From an uncultured Prevotella sp. (lineage in GTDB: Bacteria > Bacteroidota > Bacteroidia > Bacteroidales > Bacteroidaceae): 64,000 nt of DNA. The notes below the pieces were generated by a model. That model ran no database searches, had not been told where the DNA came from, and saw only the letters and a list, made by a program, of their open reading frames with translations. Of the stretch, positions 50,011 through 58,864 are shown one piece after another. The stretch is from positions 1 through 64,000 of the forward strand of contig CAJOLE010000007.1 of NCBI GenBank assembly GCA_905235325.1, in the 5' to 3' direction. Numbering within the stretch: position 1 is the first letter of the stretch; each line of letters begins with the position of its first letter. The translations under genes were made by a program, and so were the position numbers.

Positions 50011-51338
50011 TGGGCATGACGGAAACGGAGCGGCTCGCCGATGTAGTCGGCATCGACCTGCCCTCCCTTGTAAACGGTGTGACCATTGCAGAGTGTCTGC
50101 TCGACCTGCCACAGATACGTGTGACCCTCCATCGGACTCCACCCGCAGCGGCTCTCGATGCACGACCGCGTCACCGTCCAGGCACGGCCGGGGCGGACGA
50201 GCACGATGTCGGCACGGTAGCCGGGACGCAGGAAACCACGCTGCTCGACGCCGAAGAGCTGTGCCGGATTGTGGCACATCAGCTCTGCCAGCCGCTCCAA
50301 CGTCAGCACGCCGCGGTCGACGAGCTCGAGCATCGTCACCAACGAGAACTGCAGCATCGGCATTCCGCTGGCAGCGCGGGCACAGCCTCCCTCCTTCTGT
50401 GCAGGCAGATGGGGGGCATGGTCGGTGGCTACCACCGAGATGCGGCCGTCGGTAAGTGCCTGCTGCAGGGCTTCGCGGTCGCGCTCGGTCTTGACGGCCG
50501 GGTTGCACTTGATGCGGGTGCCGAGCCGGGCGTAGTCGCGGTCGCTAAAGTAGAGGTGGCTGACGGTGGCCTCGGCGGTAATCAGTCCTGAATCGCCGAT
50601 CAGATCGAGCTCGCGCTCCGTCGTCAGGTGAGCCACGTGAAGCCGGGCATGGTGCCGACGGGCAAGCTCCACGGCCAGGCGGGTGCTCTCGTAGCAAGCC
50701 TCGGCACTGCGGATTTCCGGATGATGGCTGACGGCCGGGTCGTCGCCGTAGAGTGCCTTTGCACGGGCCATGTTCTGATTGATGATGGCGGTGTCCTCGC
50801 AATGCACCATGATGGGCAGCCCCGCTGTGGCGAATATACGGTCGAGGGCTTCACGGCGGTCAACGAGCATATTGCCCGTCGAGGAACCCATGAAAAGCTT
50901 GATGCCGGGAATGCGCGACTTGTCGAGCCGGCCGAAAAGGGGGCTGTTGTCGTTGGTGGCACCGAAGAAGAAGCTGTAATTGACGTGGCTCTTTCGGGCT
51001 GCAATGCTGAACTTCTCGTCGAGAGCCTCAAGGGAGGTGGTCTGCGGCACCGTGTTGGGCATGTCGAAGTAACTGGTGACACCCCCGGCCGCCGCTGCAC
51101 GCGACTCGCTGTCGATGTCGGCTTTCTCGGTCAGCCCTGGCTCGCGGAAGTGGACGTGGTCGTCGATGATGCCCGGCAGGACGAAACATCCCGAGGCGTC
51201 AATCGTCTCGTCGACTGACACCTCGGGACGTCTGCGCCCTTCTGTGATGGATAGGATATCTTTGCCGTCGACGACGATGGAGCCGTCGAACGTTCTGCCT
51301 TCATTGACAATGGTACCGCCCTCAATCAGCCTTCTCAT
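50007..51338 (-). CDS. pyrC: Dihydroorotase
   Basis: 443 residues of the amidohydrolase family, which closes carbamoyl-aspartate to dihydroorotate in pyrimidine synthesis. The metal site opens with DDHVHFREPGLTEKADI; later come the second-shell HCEDTAIIN, HVAHLTTERE, and the catalytic Asp in VATDHAPHLPAQKE. It belongs to the longer class I/allantoinase-like dihydroorotases. It overlaps the end of the DUF4369 gene by 17 nt and the MetH activation gene by 4 nt, so the five genes form one tight operon. Confidence 0.9.
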   Translation of the reverse strand: MRRLIEGGTIVNEGRTFDGSIVVDGKDILSITEGRRRPEVSVDETIDASGCFVLPGIIDDHVHFREPGLTEKADIDSESRAAAAGGVTSYFDMPNTVPQTTSLEALDEKFSIAARKSHVNYSFFFGATNDNSPLFGRLDKSRIPGIKLFMGSSTGNMLVDRREALDRIFATAGLPIMVHCEDTAIINQNMARAKALYGDDPAVSHHPEIRSAEACYESTRLAVELARRHHARLHVAHLTTERELDLIGDSGLITAEATVSHLYFSDRDYARLGTRIKCNPAVKTERDREALQQALTDGRISVVATDHAPHLPAQKEGGCARAASGMPMLQFSLVTMLELVDRGVLTLERLAELMCHNPAQLFGVEQRGFLRPGYRADIVLVRPGRAWTVTRSCIESRCGWSPMEGHTYLWQVEQTLCNGHTVYKGGQVDADYIGEPLRFRHAQ

Positions 51339-52167
51339 CTGCTTCAGGTACGTTGGTTAGCGGTGCCTGCGGCTGTACTGACAGACGGGACTGCACCGAT
51401 GGCTGCATACTGTCATTCGGCAGACTGTCCTGCGACTGTTCCTCGCTGGGAGGCGGCAACTGCCCGACCTCGCTGAGACCCGTCTGGCGGGCTTGGTTCT
51501 CGGTAGCAATCTGATAGTAGTCCTTGACGTAGGGGTCGTTCTTGAATTTGGCCGTGGCCTTGCTCATGATATGCTCAATCTGCGGTGTGAGGATGGGATA
51601 GCGGTAGCCGCTGGTAATCATCATGAAGATGCCGGGACCAAGGACATTGTCGAAGTTGTCGACAATGAAGTTCGTCACCAGACTGTCCTCACGACGGGCA
51701 ATCTCTGCTGCCTCGCTGCTGAGCTGGACGTTGATAAGTTCCTCCTCTATGCCGTCGAGCAGCATCTGGCTCTGCTTGTGCGACAGCTCGTTCATCTGGT
51801 TGTCTAAACGGTTGTGGAAATCAATAAACTTGTAGAGCTTCTCGTTAAGCGGAGTGCCGAACACGGTCTGCGACGCATTGTCAATCTTGATGCCAATCTC
51901 ACCTTTCTCAAGCACGATGGGCATAATGCTCTCATCGTCCATAAAGAGGTTGGCCATACGGACGGTATCAAGCAGTCCGGCGAAGCGGAACTGGCCGTGA
52001 ACCACCTCGCACGAGTCGATGTTCTTGAACTCGTTGTCCTTGATGGCTTTCAGGTACAGTTTGCTGCCATCAAGGGCCGAGACCGACGACGAGCCTTGCA
52101 CCGAATAGCTCTCGGCACACGACACCAACGTACTGGCAATAATCAATGCGTAGACAATTCTCCTCAT
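51322..52167 (-). CDS. DUF4369-containing lipoprotein
   Basis: 281 residues with a lipoprotein signal (lipobox LVSC, Cys17). Residues 25-120 form the DUF4369 beta domain (LDGSKLYLKAIKDNEFKNIDSCEVVHGQFRFAG), usually the N-terminal part of Bacteroidetes TlpA/AhpC-like thioredoxins. Here no CxxC thioredoxin domain follows; instead there is a helical region and a Ser/Pro/Gln-rich tail. Role unknown, presumably periplasmic. ATG 52167 is set by the promoter at 52190-52197. First gene of the operon with pyrC. Confidence 0.75.
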   Translation of the reverse strand: MRRIVYALIIASTLVSCAESYSVQGSSSVSALDGSKLYLKAIKDNEFKNIDSCEVVHGQFRFAGLLDTVRMANLFMDDESIMPIVLEKGEIGIKIDNASQTVFGTPLNEKLYKFIDFHNRLDNQMNELSHKQSQMLLDGIEEELINVQLSSEAAEIARREDSLVTNFIVDNFDNVLGPGIFMMITSGYRYPILTPQIEHIMSKATAKFKNDPYVKDYYQIATENQARQTGLSEVGQLPPPSEEQSQDSLPNDSMQPSVQSRLSVQPQAPLTNVPEADEKAD

Positions 52168-52189
52168 AGTGTATTTGTTTCCAACGCTG

Positions 52190-52197
52190 CAAATGTA
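52190..52197 (-). promoter_or_regulatory. -7 box of the DUF4369/pyrC operon
   Basis: TACATTTG on the minus strand matches TAnnTTTG, 22 nt before the ATG. Confidence 0.55.
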
Positions 52198-52226
52198 CGA
52201 TGTTATATTGAAGTACGAAAAAAAAT

Positions 52227-52252
52227 TTGCGCAATTTAAAACAATTGCGCAA
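52227..52252 (-). terminator. Terminator of the dnaX/ftsB operon
   Basis: Perfect 10-bp stem TTGCGCAATT / AATTGCGCAA with a 6-nt loop, followed on the minus strand by ATTTTTTTT. It lies just past the stop of the small membrane protein gene and before the next promoter. Confidence 0.85.
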
Positions 52253-52256
52253 TCTT

Positions 52257-52658
52257 TTATAGTTTTTTTGCCTCTTTCTCCAGTTCGTGGCCTATTCGGT
52301 GGGTTGTATAGAGCTGAAGTATCGCCGCAATGAGCAGCGTCACCACCCACTTGTTGTACACATATTGAAGGTAGGTAATATGGCTCAGACCGAACACGTT
52401 TTCCTGACTGGCGAACATCAGGACGGCCGACAACAGGAACAGCACGTCGCTGAGCAACATGATGCGGCGAAGGCGGCGGATGACGAAGCTCGTACCCTCG
52501 TAGCGCTGAAGCATCTGCATCGACGCGAAACCCAAAGTGCCAAATGCAAAGACATAGGGAGCCAGCCACCACTGCAGCAGGCTGGCACCGGCACCCACCA
52601 CCATCAGGAGGGCACCGACGAGGAAGATGGCGTTCTGCCAGTTATTCAGCTGTCTCAT
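52257..52658 (-). CDS. Small four-helix membrane protein, conserved hypothetical
   Basis: 133 residues with four hydrophobic segments (about 10-32, 34-48, 68-84, 98-115) and a charged C-terminus (HELEKEAKKL). I do not recognise a named family. It follows the FtsB-like gene, overlapping it by 17 nt, and ends the dnaX operon just before a strong terminator. A link to division or the envelope is only suggested by this position. Confidence 0.7.
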   Translation of the reverse strand: MRQLNNWQNAIFLVGALLMVVGAGASLLQWWLAPYVFAFGTLGFASMQMLQRYEGTSFVIRRLRRIMLLSDVLFLLSAVLMFASQENVFGLSHITYLQYVYNKWVVTLLIAAILQLYTTHRIGHELEKEAKKL

Positions 52659-53004
52659 TGTCGTTGGCTATTGACTGGAACTCACGGTTATCGTCGCTCA
52701 GCACGAAGATGTCCTCGTCGTCGTGCTTCATAAAATAGCGTTCACGGGCTATGCGCTCCATAACCTTCGGGTTATGGTTCAGTTCGCGGATCTGGCGCAT
52801 ATCGTCCTCGTAGCGCTTGGTGTATTCCTCTATTTCGTCGGCCAGAGTACCTATATAATACTTATTGTGGAGATGCGCCAACAGGCTGTTCTCGCCGACA
52901 AAGCCCACCAACACGACGCCTATCACCGTGATGACAGCGTACTTGACAAACGGCAGGTTCCACACACGAACCACGCCCGACAGAAATTTCTTCATGATCT
53001 TCAT
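52642..53004 (-). CDS. FtsB/DivIC-like septum formation initiator
   Basis: 120 residues: a short cytoplasmic start, one membrane helix (about 16-36, VKYAVITVIGVVLVGFVG), then a coiled coil (TLADEIEEYTKRYEDDMRQIREL) and NPKVMERIARERYFMKHDDEDIFVL, the short DivIC/FtsB end. It joins the FtsQLB division complex in the inner membrane. Start ATG 53004 is preferred to a GTG four codons upstream; another ATG is at 52995. It lies 45 nt after dnaX in the same direction. Confidence 0.82.
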   Translation of the reverse strand: MKIMKKFLSGVVRVWNLPFVKYAVITVIGVVLVGFVGENSLLAHLHNKYYIGTLADEIEEYTKRYEDDMRQIRELNHNPKVMERIARERYFMKHDDEDIFVLSDDNREFQSIANDNETAE

Positions 53005-53049
53005 AACACTCCTCACTTTTTCTTCTCACGTTTCACTTCTCATGTATCT

Positions 53050-54843
53050 TCACGCCAGTTCAAGGTCAAAGATTTCACGCAGCTTCCCAACCGAAGGATT
53101 AGCCTTTAACATCTCATCAAACTGTTCGCCGCGCGTCAGGATCTTCACCTCTTCACGATGCTCGTCAACCCGGATGGACAGCTCGATGCCGCTGTTGTGA
53201 AGGTAAATCTTCAGCGTGTTCTGGATGCTGCCACGTATCTTCTCCATCTCGGCCTGAATCAGTTCGTTTCCGACCACCACTTCAACCTTGGGCAGTTCGG
53301 TAATGACAGGCGTCATGTTCTTCATTCGTGTAGCGATGCCTACCAGCTTCTGCGGCATACGGTTGCACATCGACATCCATTGCAGTTCCAGGTCGTCCTG
53401 GGTGAAAGCAGATTCTTCGTTCTCTATATTCTGGTCCGCGCCAACCGTACCGGGCAGTATGGTCATCTTCCGGTTAGCTGACTTGCGGAGATTGTTCCAA
53501 GACAGCCCCAACGACCCAGCCTTTACCTTCTGTGGCGGAGCGACTGCGGGAGTTGGCTCCCCGGGAGTAGAGTCCTTGGCTGACGGTACAGTAACCGCCG
53601 GAGATGCCGGCTGAACCGGCTCTTTCGTCTGACTCGGCGTCGCTGCCACGGCTACCTGCGGGGCCGCTGTCTGGGGCTGCGACTGCTTGATCAGTTGCTT
53701 AAACAGGGATTTCAGTCTTCTGGGCCTACGCCCACTGGCCGGCCCCTCGTCGGGCTGGGTGATCTGTGCCACCTCTATCAGCGTCAGCTCTACCAGCAGC
53801 CGCTTGTTCGACGACTGGCGGTAGCCCAGGTCGCACTGGTTCATCACCTGCAATGACTTATACAAAAAAGGCGTAGGACACCGCTGGGCCTGCTCTTGAT
53901 AGCGCTGGCACTGCTGTGCGCTCACTTCGAGCAAAGGCAGCGTCTGCGGATCCTTGGCCATCAGCACATTGCGCACATGCTTGGCCAGCCCCTGAACGAG
54001 CAACCCGCCGTCGAACCCCTTGTTGATGATGTCGTTCAGCAGCACCATCGCCTCGCTTACCTTGTTCTCAAGTGCATAGTCCACAAGCCGGAAGTAGTAC
54101 TCCGAGTCGAGCACGTTCAGATCCTCTATCACCTTCTGGTAGGTGATGTTGCCCTGACAGAACGACGCGGCCTGGTCGAAGATGGAGAGTGCATCGCGCA
54201 TACCGCCATCAGCCTTCTCGGCTATCACGGCGAGCGCCTCCTCCTCATACCCGATGCCCTCCTTCTCGGCCACATGCTTCAGGTGGTCGATGGTGTTGGC
54301 CACCGTCATGCGCTCGAAGTCGTAAATCTGGCAGCGGCTCAGGATGGTGGGCAGAATCTTGTGCTTCTCGGTCGTTGCCAGAATGAATATGACATGAGCG
54401 GGCGGCTCCTCCAGCGTCTTCAAGAAGGCGTTGAAAGCCGCCGTCGACAGCATATGGACCTCGTCGATGATAAAGACCTTGTACTTGCCCAACTGCGGCG
54501 GGATGCGCGTCTGCTCCATCAGCGTCTTGATATGCTCCACCGAGTTGTTCGAGGCGGCATCGAGCTCGAAGATGTTGAGCGAACGCTGCTCGTTGAACGA
54601 CTGGCACGACTCGCACTCGTTGCAGGCCTCGCCCTCGGCCGTCGGGTTCTGGCAGTTGATGGCCTTGGCAAAGATGCGGGCACACGTCGTCTTACCCACC
54701 CCGCGAGGGCCGCAGAACAGGTAGGCATGAGCCAGCTTTCCCGACTTCACAGCATTCTTCAGCGTCGTCGTCAGGGCCGACTGGCCTACCACCGTGTCGA
54801 ACGACATGGGGCGGTACTTTCGTGCCGAAACAATATACTCCAT
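53050..54843 (-). CDS. dnaX: DNA polymerase III subunit gamma/tau
   Basis: 597 residues, the clamp-loader ATPase. The start is YIVSARKYRPMSFDTVVGQ; Walker A is GPRGVGKTT; the zinc site is around CNECESC; Walker B and sensor are VFIIDEVHMLS and LATTEKHKILPTILSRC. After the helical collar there is a Pro/Ala-rich linker (about 420-490) and a tau-like C-terminal domain. No slippery A-run for a gamma frameshift was noticed. ATG 54843 follows the -7 box at 54868-54875; the longer frame upstream includes the promoter and terminator and is rejected. Confidence 0.93.
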   Translation of the reverse strand: MEYIVSARKYRPMSFDTVVGQSALTTTLKNAVKSGKLAHAYLFCGPRGVGKTTCARIFAKAINCQNPTAEGEACNECESCQSFNEQRSLNIFELDAASNNSVEHIKTLMEQTRIPPQLGKYKVFIIDEVHMLSTAAFNAFLKTLEEPPAHVIFILATTEKHKILPTILSRCQIYDFERMTVANTIDHLKHVAEKEGIGYEEEALAVIAEKADGGMRDALSIFDQAASFCQGNITYQKVIEDLNVLDSEYYFRLVDYALENKVSEAMVLLNDIINKGFDGGLLVQGLAKHVRNVLMAKDPQTLPLLEVSAQQCQRYQEQAQRCPTPFLYKSLQVMNQCDLGYRQSSNKRLLVELTLIEVAQITQPDEGPASGRRPRRLKSLFKQLIKQSQPQTAAPQVAVAATPSQTKEPVQPASPAVTVPSAKDSTPGEPTPAVAPPQKVKAGSLGLSWNNLRKSANRKMTILPGTVGADQNIENEESAFTQDDLELQWMSMCNRMPQKLVGIATRMKNMTPVITELPKVEVVVGNELIQAEMEKIRGSIQNTLKIYLHNSGIELSIRVDEHREEVKILTRGEQFDEMLKANPSVGKLREIFDLELA

Positions 54844-54867
54844 AAATAGCGTTTTGGTTTTAGGCTG

Positions 54868-54875
54868 CAAAAATA
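54868..54875 (-). promoter_or_regulatory. -7 box of dnaX
   Basis: TATTTTTG on the minus strand matches TAnnTTTG, 24 nt before the ATG. Confidence 0.55.
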
Positions 54876-54921
54876 AGCAATATTTTCCAAAACGCCAAAC
54901 AATAATGGACCAAATTATAGA

Positions 54922-54953
54922 AGAAAAAAACAGTCCGTCATGACGGACTGTTT
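54922..54953 (-). terminator. Terminator of asnA
   Basis: The perfect palindrome ACAGTCCGTCA/TGACGGACTGT (54930-54951) is followed on the minus strand by seven Ts. It lies 53 nt past the asnA stop and before the dnaX promoter. Confidence 0.85.
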
Positions 54954-55006
54954 GTTTTGCAGGAGACTCGCCCCCTATCGGCACCCGCACAATCTGGCAC
55001 AAAAAG

Positions 55007-56044
55007 TCAAATCAGCGGCATACCTAACTGCTTACACTCCTGACGCATATCGTCAGGCCAAATCGAAGCCTGAATCTCACCGATATGAGCCTTGTGCAAC
55101 AATACCATACAGAGGCGACTCTGGCCGATACCGCCGCCGATGCTGAGCGGCAGACGGTCGTTCAGCAGCTGCTGGTGGAAGTAGAGCTGCTGGCGCTCCT
55201 CCCGATGCTCGATTTCCAGCTGACGAAGCAACGACTCCTTGTCAACGCGGATGCCCATCGACGACAACTCGAACGAACGGCCCAGCACGGGATACCATAT
55301 CAGGATGTCGCCGTTCAGGCCCTTGCGGCCGTCCTCGGCCACCGTCGACCAGTCGTCGTAGTCGGGAGCGCGGCCGTCGTGCTTCTCGCCGTTGGCTAAC
55401 TTCCCGCCAATGCCTATTACGAATACGGCACCGTAAGCCTCGCAGATGGCATCCTCGCGCTCCTTCGGCGTTTTGTCGGGATACATCTTCAGCAGTTCCT
55501 CAGCGTGTATGAATTTAATCTTCTCGGGCAGGAAGGGCTTCAGTTGCGGATAGGTCTCGCAGGTCAGGTACTCCGTGCGGCGGATGGCAGCGTAGATGCG
55601 CTCCACGACGTTCTTCAGGAAAGTCAGCGTGCGGTCCTCACGACGGATGACGGCCTCCCAGTCCCACTGGTCAACATAGAGCGAGTGCAGGTTGTCCAGC
55701 TCCTCGTCGGCACGGATGGCGTTCATGTCGGTATAGATGCCGTGTCCGGGCTCTATCTGGTACTCTGCCAGCGACAGGCGCTTCCACTTGGCCAGCGAAT
55801 GCACCACCTCGGCCTTGGCATCGCCCAAGTCCTTGATGGGGAAAGTCACAGCCCGCTCCACACCGTTCAGGTCGTCGTTGATTCCCAGTCCCTGCAGTAC
55901 GAAGAGCGGCGCCGTTACGCGGCGCAGCCGCAGCTCCGTAGAGAGGTTCTGCTGGAAGAACTCCTTGATCAGTTTTATACCCTGTTCCGTCTGTTTCGTA
56001 TCAACCAGACGCTCATAGCTAATTGGTTTTATCAGTTTACTCAT
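55007..56044 (-). CDS. asnA: Aspartate-ammonia ligase
   Basis: 345 residues of the AsnA family, which makes asparagine from aspartate, ammonia and ATP and has a class II tRNA-synthetase fold. Typical parts are ISYERLVDTKQTEQGIKLIK at the start, VVHSLAKWKRLSL, GIYTDMNAIRADEELDN, VDQWDWEAVI and the C-terminal SIGGGIGQSRLCMVLLHKAHIGEI. Monocistronic, with its own promoter at 56070-56077 and a strong terminator. Confidence 0.94.
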   Translation of the reverse strand: MSKLIKPISYERLVDTKQTEQGIKLIKEFFQQNLSTELRLRRVTAPLFVLQGLGINDDLNGVERAVTFPIKDLGDAKAEVVHSLAKWKRLSLAEYQIEPGHGIYTDMNAIRADEELDNLHSLYVDQWDWEAVIRREDRTLTFLKNVVERIYAAIRRTEYLTCETYPQLKPFLPEKIKFIHAEELLKMYPDKTPKEREDAICEAYGAVFVIGIGGKLANGEKHDGRAPDYDDWSTVAEDGRKGLNGDILIWYPVLGRSFELSSMGIRVDKESLLRQLEIEHREERQQLYFHQQLLNDRLPLSIGGGIGQSRLCMVLLHKAHIGEIQASIWPDDMRQECKQLGMPLI

Positions 56045-56069
56045 AAATATTTATTTTCAAATTTGCGTG

Positions 56070-56077
56070 CAAAGGTA
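56070..56077 (-). promoter_or_regulatory. -7 box of asnA
   Basis: TACCTTTG on the minus strand matches TAnnTTTG, 26 nt before the ATG. Confidence 0.55.
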
Positions 56078-56228
56078 AGCATAAAATATTAAATTGCAAA
56101 CAAAGTCGCCAATTATTTTTGCAAAATGACACAGATGACTGATTTTTGCTAACTTTCTGCGTCCATGCTCGCACAGTTAACAAATTATAATTCTCAATCC
56201 TCTATTCGCAATTCTCAATTTATTGTAG

Positions 56229-56236
56229 TACCTTTG
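56229..56236 (+). promoter_or_regulatory. -7 box of tRNA-Arg
   Basis: TACCTTTG on the plus strand, 17 nt before the tRNA. The stretch 56078-56228 holds ATTCTCAATT-like short repeats and no gene. Confidence 0.55.
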
Positions 56237-56252
56237 CACCCGCAAACAGCAA

Positions 56253-56326
56253 GGTCCCGTAGCTTAGCTGAATAGAGCGTCAGATTCCGGTTCTGAAGGT
56301 CTTGGGTTTGAATCCCAACGGGATCA
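56253..56326 (+). tRNA. tRNA-Arg (anticodon CCG)
   Basis: A 74-nt cloverleaf. The acceptor GGTCCCG pairs with CGGGATC (one G-U pair) plus discriminator A. The D arm is AGCTTAGCTGAATAGAGC. The anticodon stem is TCAGA/TCTGA with loop TTCCGGT, giving CCG, which reads the CGG codon. The T arm is TTGGG-TTTGAAT-CCCAA. CCA is not encoded. A -7 box precedes it and a perfect hairpin terminator follows 4 nt after it. Confidence 0.95.
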
Positions 56327-56329
56327 CAA

Positions 56330-56362
56330 CGAAAAAGCCGCTGATAGTCAGCGGCTTTTTCG
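56330..56362 (+). terminator. Terminator of tRNA-Arg
   Basis: A perfect 15-bp stem CGAAAAAGCCGCTGA / TCAGCGGCTTTTTCG with a 3-nt loop. The U-run is inside the 3' arm, and the symmetry means it can also end the minus-strand exopolysaccharide operon, whose stop is at 56372. Confidence 0.9.
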
Positions 56363-56371
56363 TGAGTATTC

Positions 56372-57766
56372 TCAATAAGCGTGTTCGTCATGCCTGAGCA
56401 GCGATTTTAAAGTAAGCCAGATGATGCGTATGTCGAGCCAGATGCTCCAATGTTCCATATACCAGATGTCACGTTTCACACGGCCTTCCATCTGCCACAG
56501 TTCGGAAGTCTCGCCACGGTATCCCGTCACCTGTGCCCAACCGGTAACTCCGGGCTTCATGAAATGGCGCACCATATATTTATCTATCAGATGTGAGTAC
56601 ATCTCGGTGTGAGCCAGCATGTGGGGACGCGGACCTACGATGGACATATCGCCTTTCAACACATTCCAGAACTGCGGCAGTTCGTCAATATTCGTCTTGC
56701 GCATGAAATTGCCGAAAGCATATTTGCGGGGGTCGTTCTTGGTGGCCTGCACCCTGTCAGCATCACTGTTAACGTGCATGGAGCGGAACTTATACATGAT
56801 GAACTCACGGCCGTCGATACCTGTACGCAGTTGCTTGAAGAGTATCGGCCCAGGACTCTGACTCTTGATGATGACTGCTATGACGGGGAGGAAGGGTAGC
56901 ATCACCAGCAAGGCAAGTGTCGACACAGTAATATCGAACAAGCGTTTGACAAGCCTGTTGACAGGGTTCTCCTGCGGGTTCTCGTAGGTGACATAGACTT
57001 CGACGTCGTCAATCAGCTCGCGCTTCAAGTTGATGCCCAACGTCTCAACCGATACCGGTACGTAATAGAACCTGACCATGTGCTGGTCGCAGAAGCGTGA
57101 CAGTCTGTTCACCTTTTCTCGCTCACGGCGGGATATACAGACGTACATATCATCGCCGATTTGGAGCTTCGCAGGATTGTCAAGATTATCCATCAGCTGT
57201 TCCAGAGACCCTAACCGGGTGAACTCATTCTCCTGCAGGTCGCCGTAGTAGCCCAACATCCGATAACCCGTCGTTGCGTCGTCGAGGAGTTTCTTGTATA
57301 AGTTGATAAGTTCCGGATCAGAGCCGACAAAGGTCACCGTACGGCTGTTTCGGCCTATCTGACGGTAACGTCTGATGATCTGGCGCTCGACAAACCCGAT
57401 AGAAATTATGAGGAAGAACATGACGATGCCCATCTCAACAAGCAGGTAGCCAACAGGCAGTCTCAGGTCAACAACCTTCATCAGCAAGTACGACAGAACG
57501 GTATGCAGAATCGTCACGTACACCACACGCTCCAAGATATCGGCCGCCGACACCACCCGTCGATGGATGATGGTGGGCAACTGATACTCGGTGATGACCA
57601 GGCTGCAGAAGCATACCAGCGCAAACACCTCGACACGGTCGTAGCGCCATTCTGACATATCAGGATGGCAGTAATAAAATAGAATAAGGATAAGCCCCAG
57701 TATCAGGAAGTCAAACAGTATGACTACCCATTTGATCAGGTTGTTGGTTTGATTGTTTCTGCTCAC
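56372..57766 (-). CDS. wcaJ: Undecaprenyl-phosphate glucose phosphotransferase (WcaJ family)
   Basis: 464 residues. Four membrane helices fill the first 135 residues, followed by a CoA-binding-like domain (TVTFVGSDPELINLY) and the catalytic phosphoglycosyl transferase domain: KRLFDITVSTLALL, SPGPILFKQLRTG, FIMYKFRSMH, GDMSIVGPRPHML and GVTGWAQVTGYRG. It transfers glucose-1-phosphate or a related sugar phosphate to undecaprenyl phosphate, the first membrane step of exopolysaccharide synthesis. No ATG is available; GTG 57766 is preferred, TTG 57772 is the alternative. Last gene of the visible exopolysaccharide operon. Confidence 0.88.
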   Translation of the reverse strand: MSRNNQTNNLIKWVVILFDFLILGLILILFYYCHPDMSEWRYDRVEVFALVCFCSLVITEYQLPTIIHRRVVSAADILERVVYVTILHTVLSYLLMKVVDLRLPVGYLLVEMGIVMFFLIISIGFVERQIIRRYRQIGRNSRTVTFVGSDPELINLYKKLLDDATTGYRMLGYYGDLQENEFTRLGSLEQLMDNLDNPAKLQIGDDMYVCISRREREKVNRLSRFCDQHMVRFYYVPVSVETLGINLKRELIDDVEVYVTYENPQENPVNRLVKRLFDITVSTLALLVMLPFLPVIAVIIKSQSPGPILFKQLRTGIDGREFIMYKFRSMHVNSDADRVQATKNDPRKYAFGNFMRKTNIDELPQFWNVLKGDMSIVGPRPHMLAHTEMYSHLIDKYMVRHFMKPGVTGWAQVTGYRGETSELWQMEGRVKRDIWYMEHWSIWLDIRIIWLTLKSLLRHDEHAY

Positions 57767-57781
57767 GGTCAAAAGATAAAA

Positions 57782-58861
57782 TCAACGATGGCGTATGCGC
57801 CAGAAGAAATGATACCAGCGGAACACAGGTTCCCACAGACATTCCGAGGGAAAGTAAGAGAAGAATCGCCCGTCGCGCTTCAGGCGCTGCACGTTTTTCG
57901 CCAACTGGCTGTGAGTGTTTGCAAGGCGCTGGTCGAAATGGCCGAAATTGCCAGCCAGAAGCATTTCGTCCAGAAGGAACCGCCCCCGCCGTGCGTCGGC
58001 AGTAACGAGCAGCATATCCTCCGATGCGCCGAGAGCCTCTTTCAGGACATACATCACGGCCGTGGCCACATCGTATAATCCGAAGTCACGCAACATCTGT
58101 TCGTCGTGCAGGCGCTCTTCACGCGAGAAGCCCCGCTTCAGCAGATAGTAATAGTCGATGATCTGCCGCAGGCCTATTCCTTCGTGGAGTATGTGCTTTG
58201 AGATATGTGCCACCTGATAAATGCGGTTGAAGGCGTCGGTCGGCACGGGTATGGTGCCGGCACTGTCAGGGAGCGCCACCAGGTGGGCACACTGCTCAGC
58301 GGCCTGTTCGCTAAACCAGCCCTGCAACCGACGATTACGAATCAGATTGTTCATAAAAGCCGGTCGGTAATGCACCTCAACAGGAATATCTCCTACCGAC
58401 TGGAAGTCGATATGGTGGTACATCGGTTTAGCCTCGGGGTTCGTCTGTCTGCCCAGTTTGATAATCGAAGGAATATCGCCCCTCACCCAAATATCAATGT
58501 CGCCGGGAATGCGTGCCATCGGATTGGGATAAATCAGTGCATTGCCCTGCCCTTTCAGGACGCAACAGTCGTAGCCTTCTCTTTGCAGACGTTTCACGAC
58601 CTTCGCACAGGCAGCATTCGTCTGTCTGTTGACTTCGGCAATCTGCCCAGTCTGGAGAAGCCAGGTCAGCCTCACCTCGTCGGACAGCGAAACGGCAGCC
58701 GACATTCGGATAACGCCCTGGCAGAGAACTCCCGTCAGCGACTGCTCGGCAGCCATCACGTTGACGGCCTCCCACTCGTCGTCGGCGATGATTGGCGGCT
58801 CCTGCTGCTCACCAAGGGAGTAGCGCAACAAGCTGAAGAACTTCTCGGCAGTCGGGGTCAT
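57782..58861 (-). CDS. Nucleotidyltransferase-fold family protein (PF14907 type)
   Basis: 359 residues. The central motif LKGQGNALIYPNPMARIPGDIDIWV (residues about 98-122) is the mark of the uncharacterised nucleotidyltransferase family often found in polysaccharide and peptide-modification clusters; the D-x-D in GDIDIW is the likely metal site. The C-terminal half is helical. No defined substrate. It is 3 nt after the epimerase gene and 15 nt before wcaJ, and so belongs to the exopolysaccharide operon. Confidence 0.75.
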   Translation of the reverse strand: MTPTAEKFFSLLRYSLGEQQEPPIIADDEWEAVNVMAAEQSLTGVLCQGVIRMSAAVSLSDEVRLTWLLQTGQIAEVNRQTNAACAKVVKRLQREGYDCCVLKGQGNALIYPNPMARIPGDIDIWVRGDIPSIIKLGRQTNPEAKPMYHHIDFQSVGDIPVEVHYRPAFMNNLIRNRRLQGWFSEQAAEQCAHLVALPDSAGTIPVPTDAFNRIYQVAHISKHILHEGIGLRQIIDYYYLLKRGFSREERLHDEQMLRDFGLYDVATAVMYVLKEALGASEDMLLVTADARRGRFLLDEMLLAGNFGHFDQRLANTHSQLAKNVQRLKRDGRFFSYFPSECLWEPVFRWYHFFWRIRHR

Positions 58862-58864
58862 CAG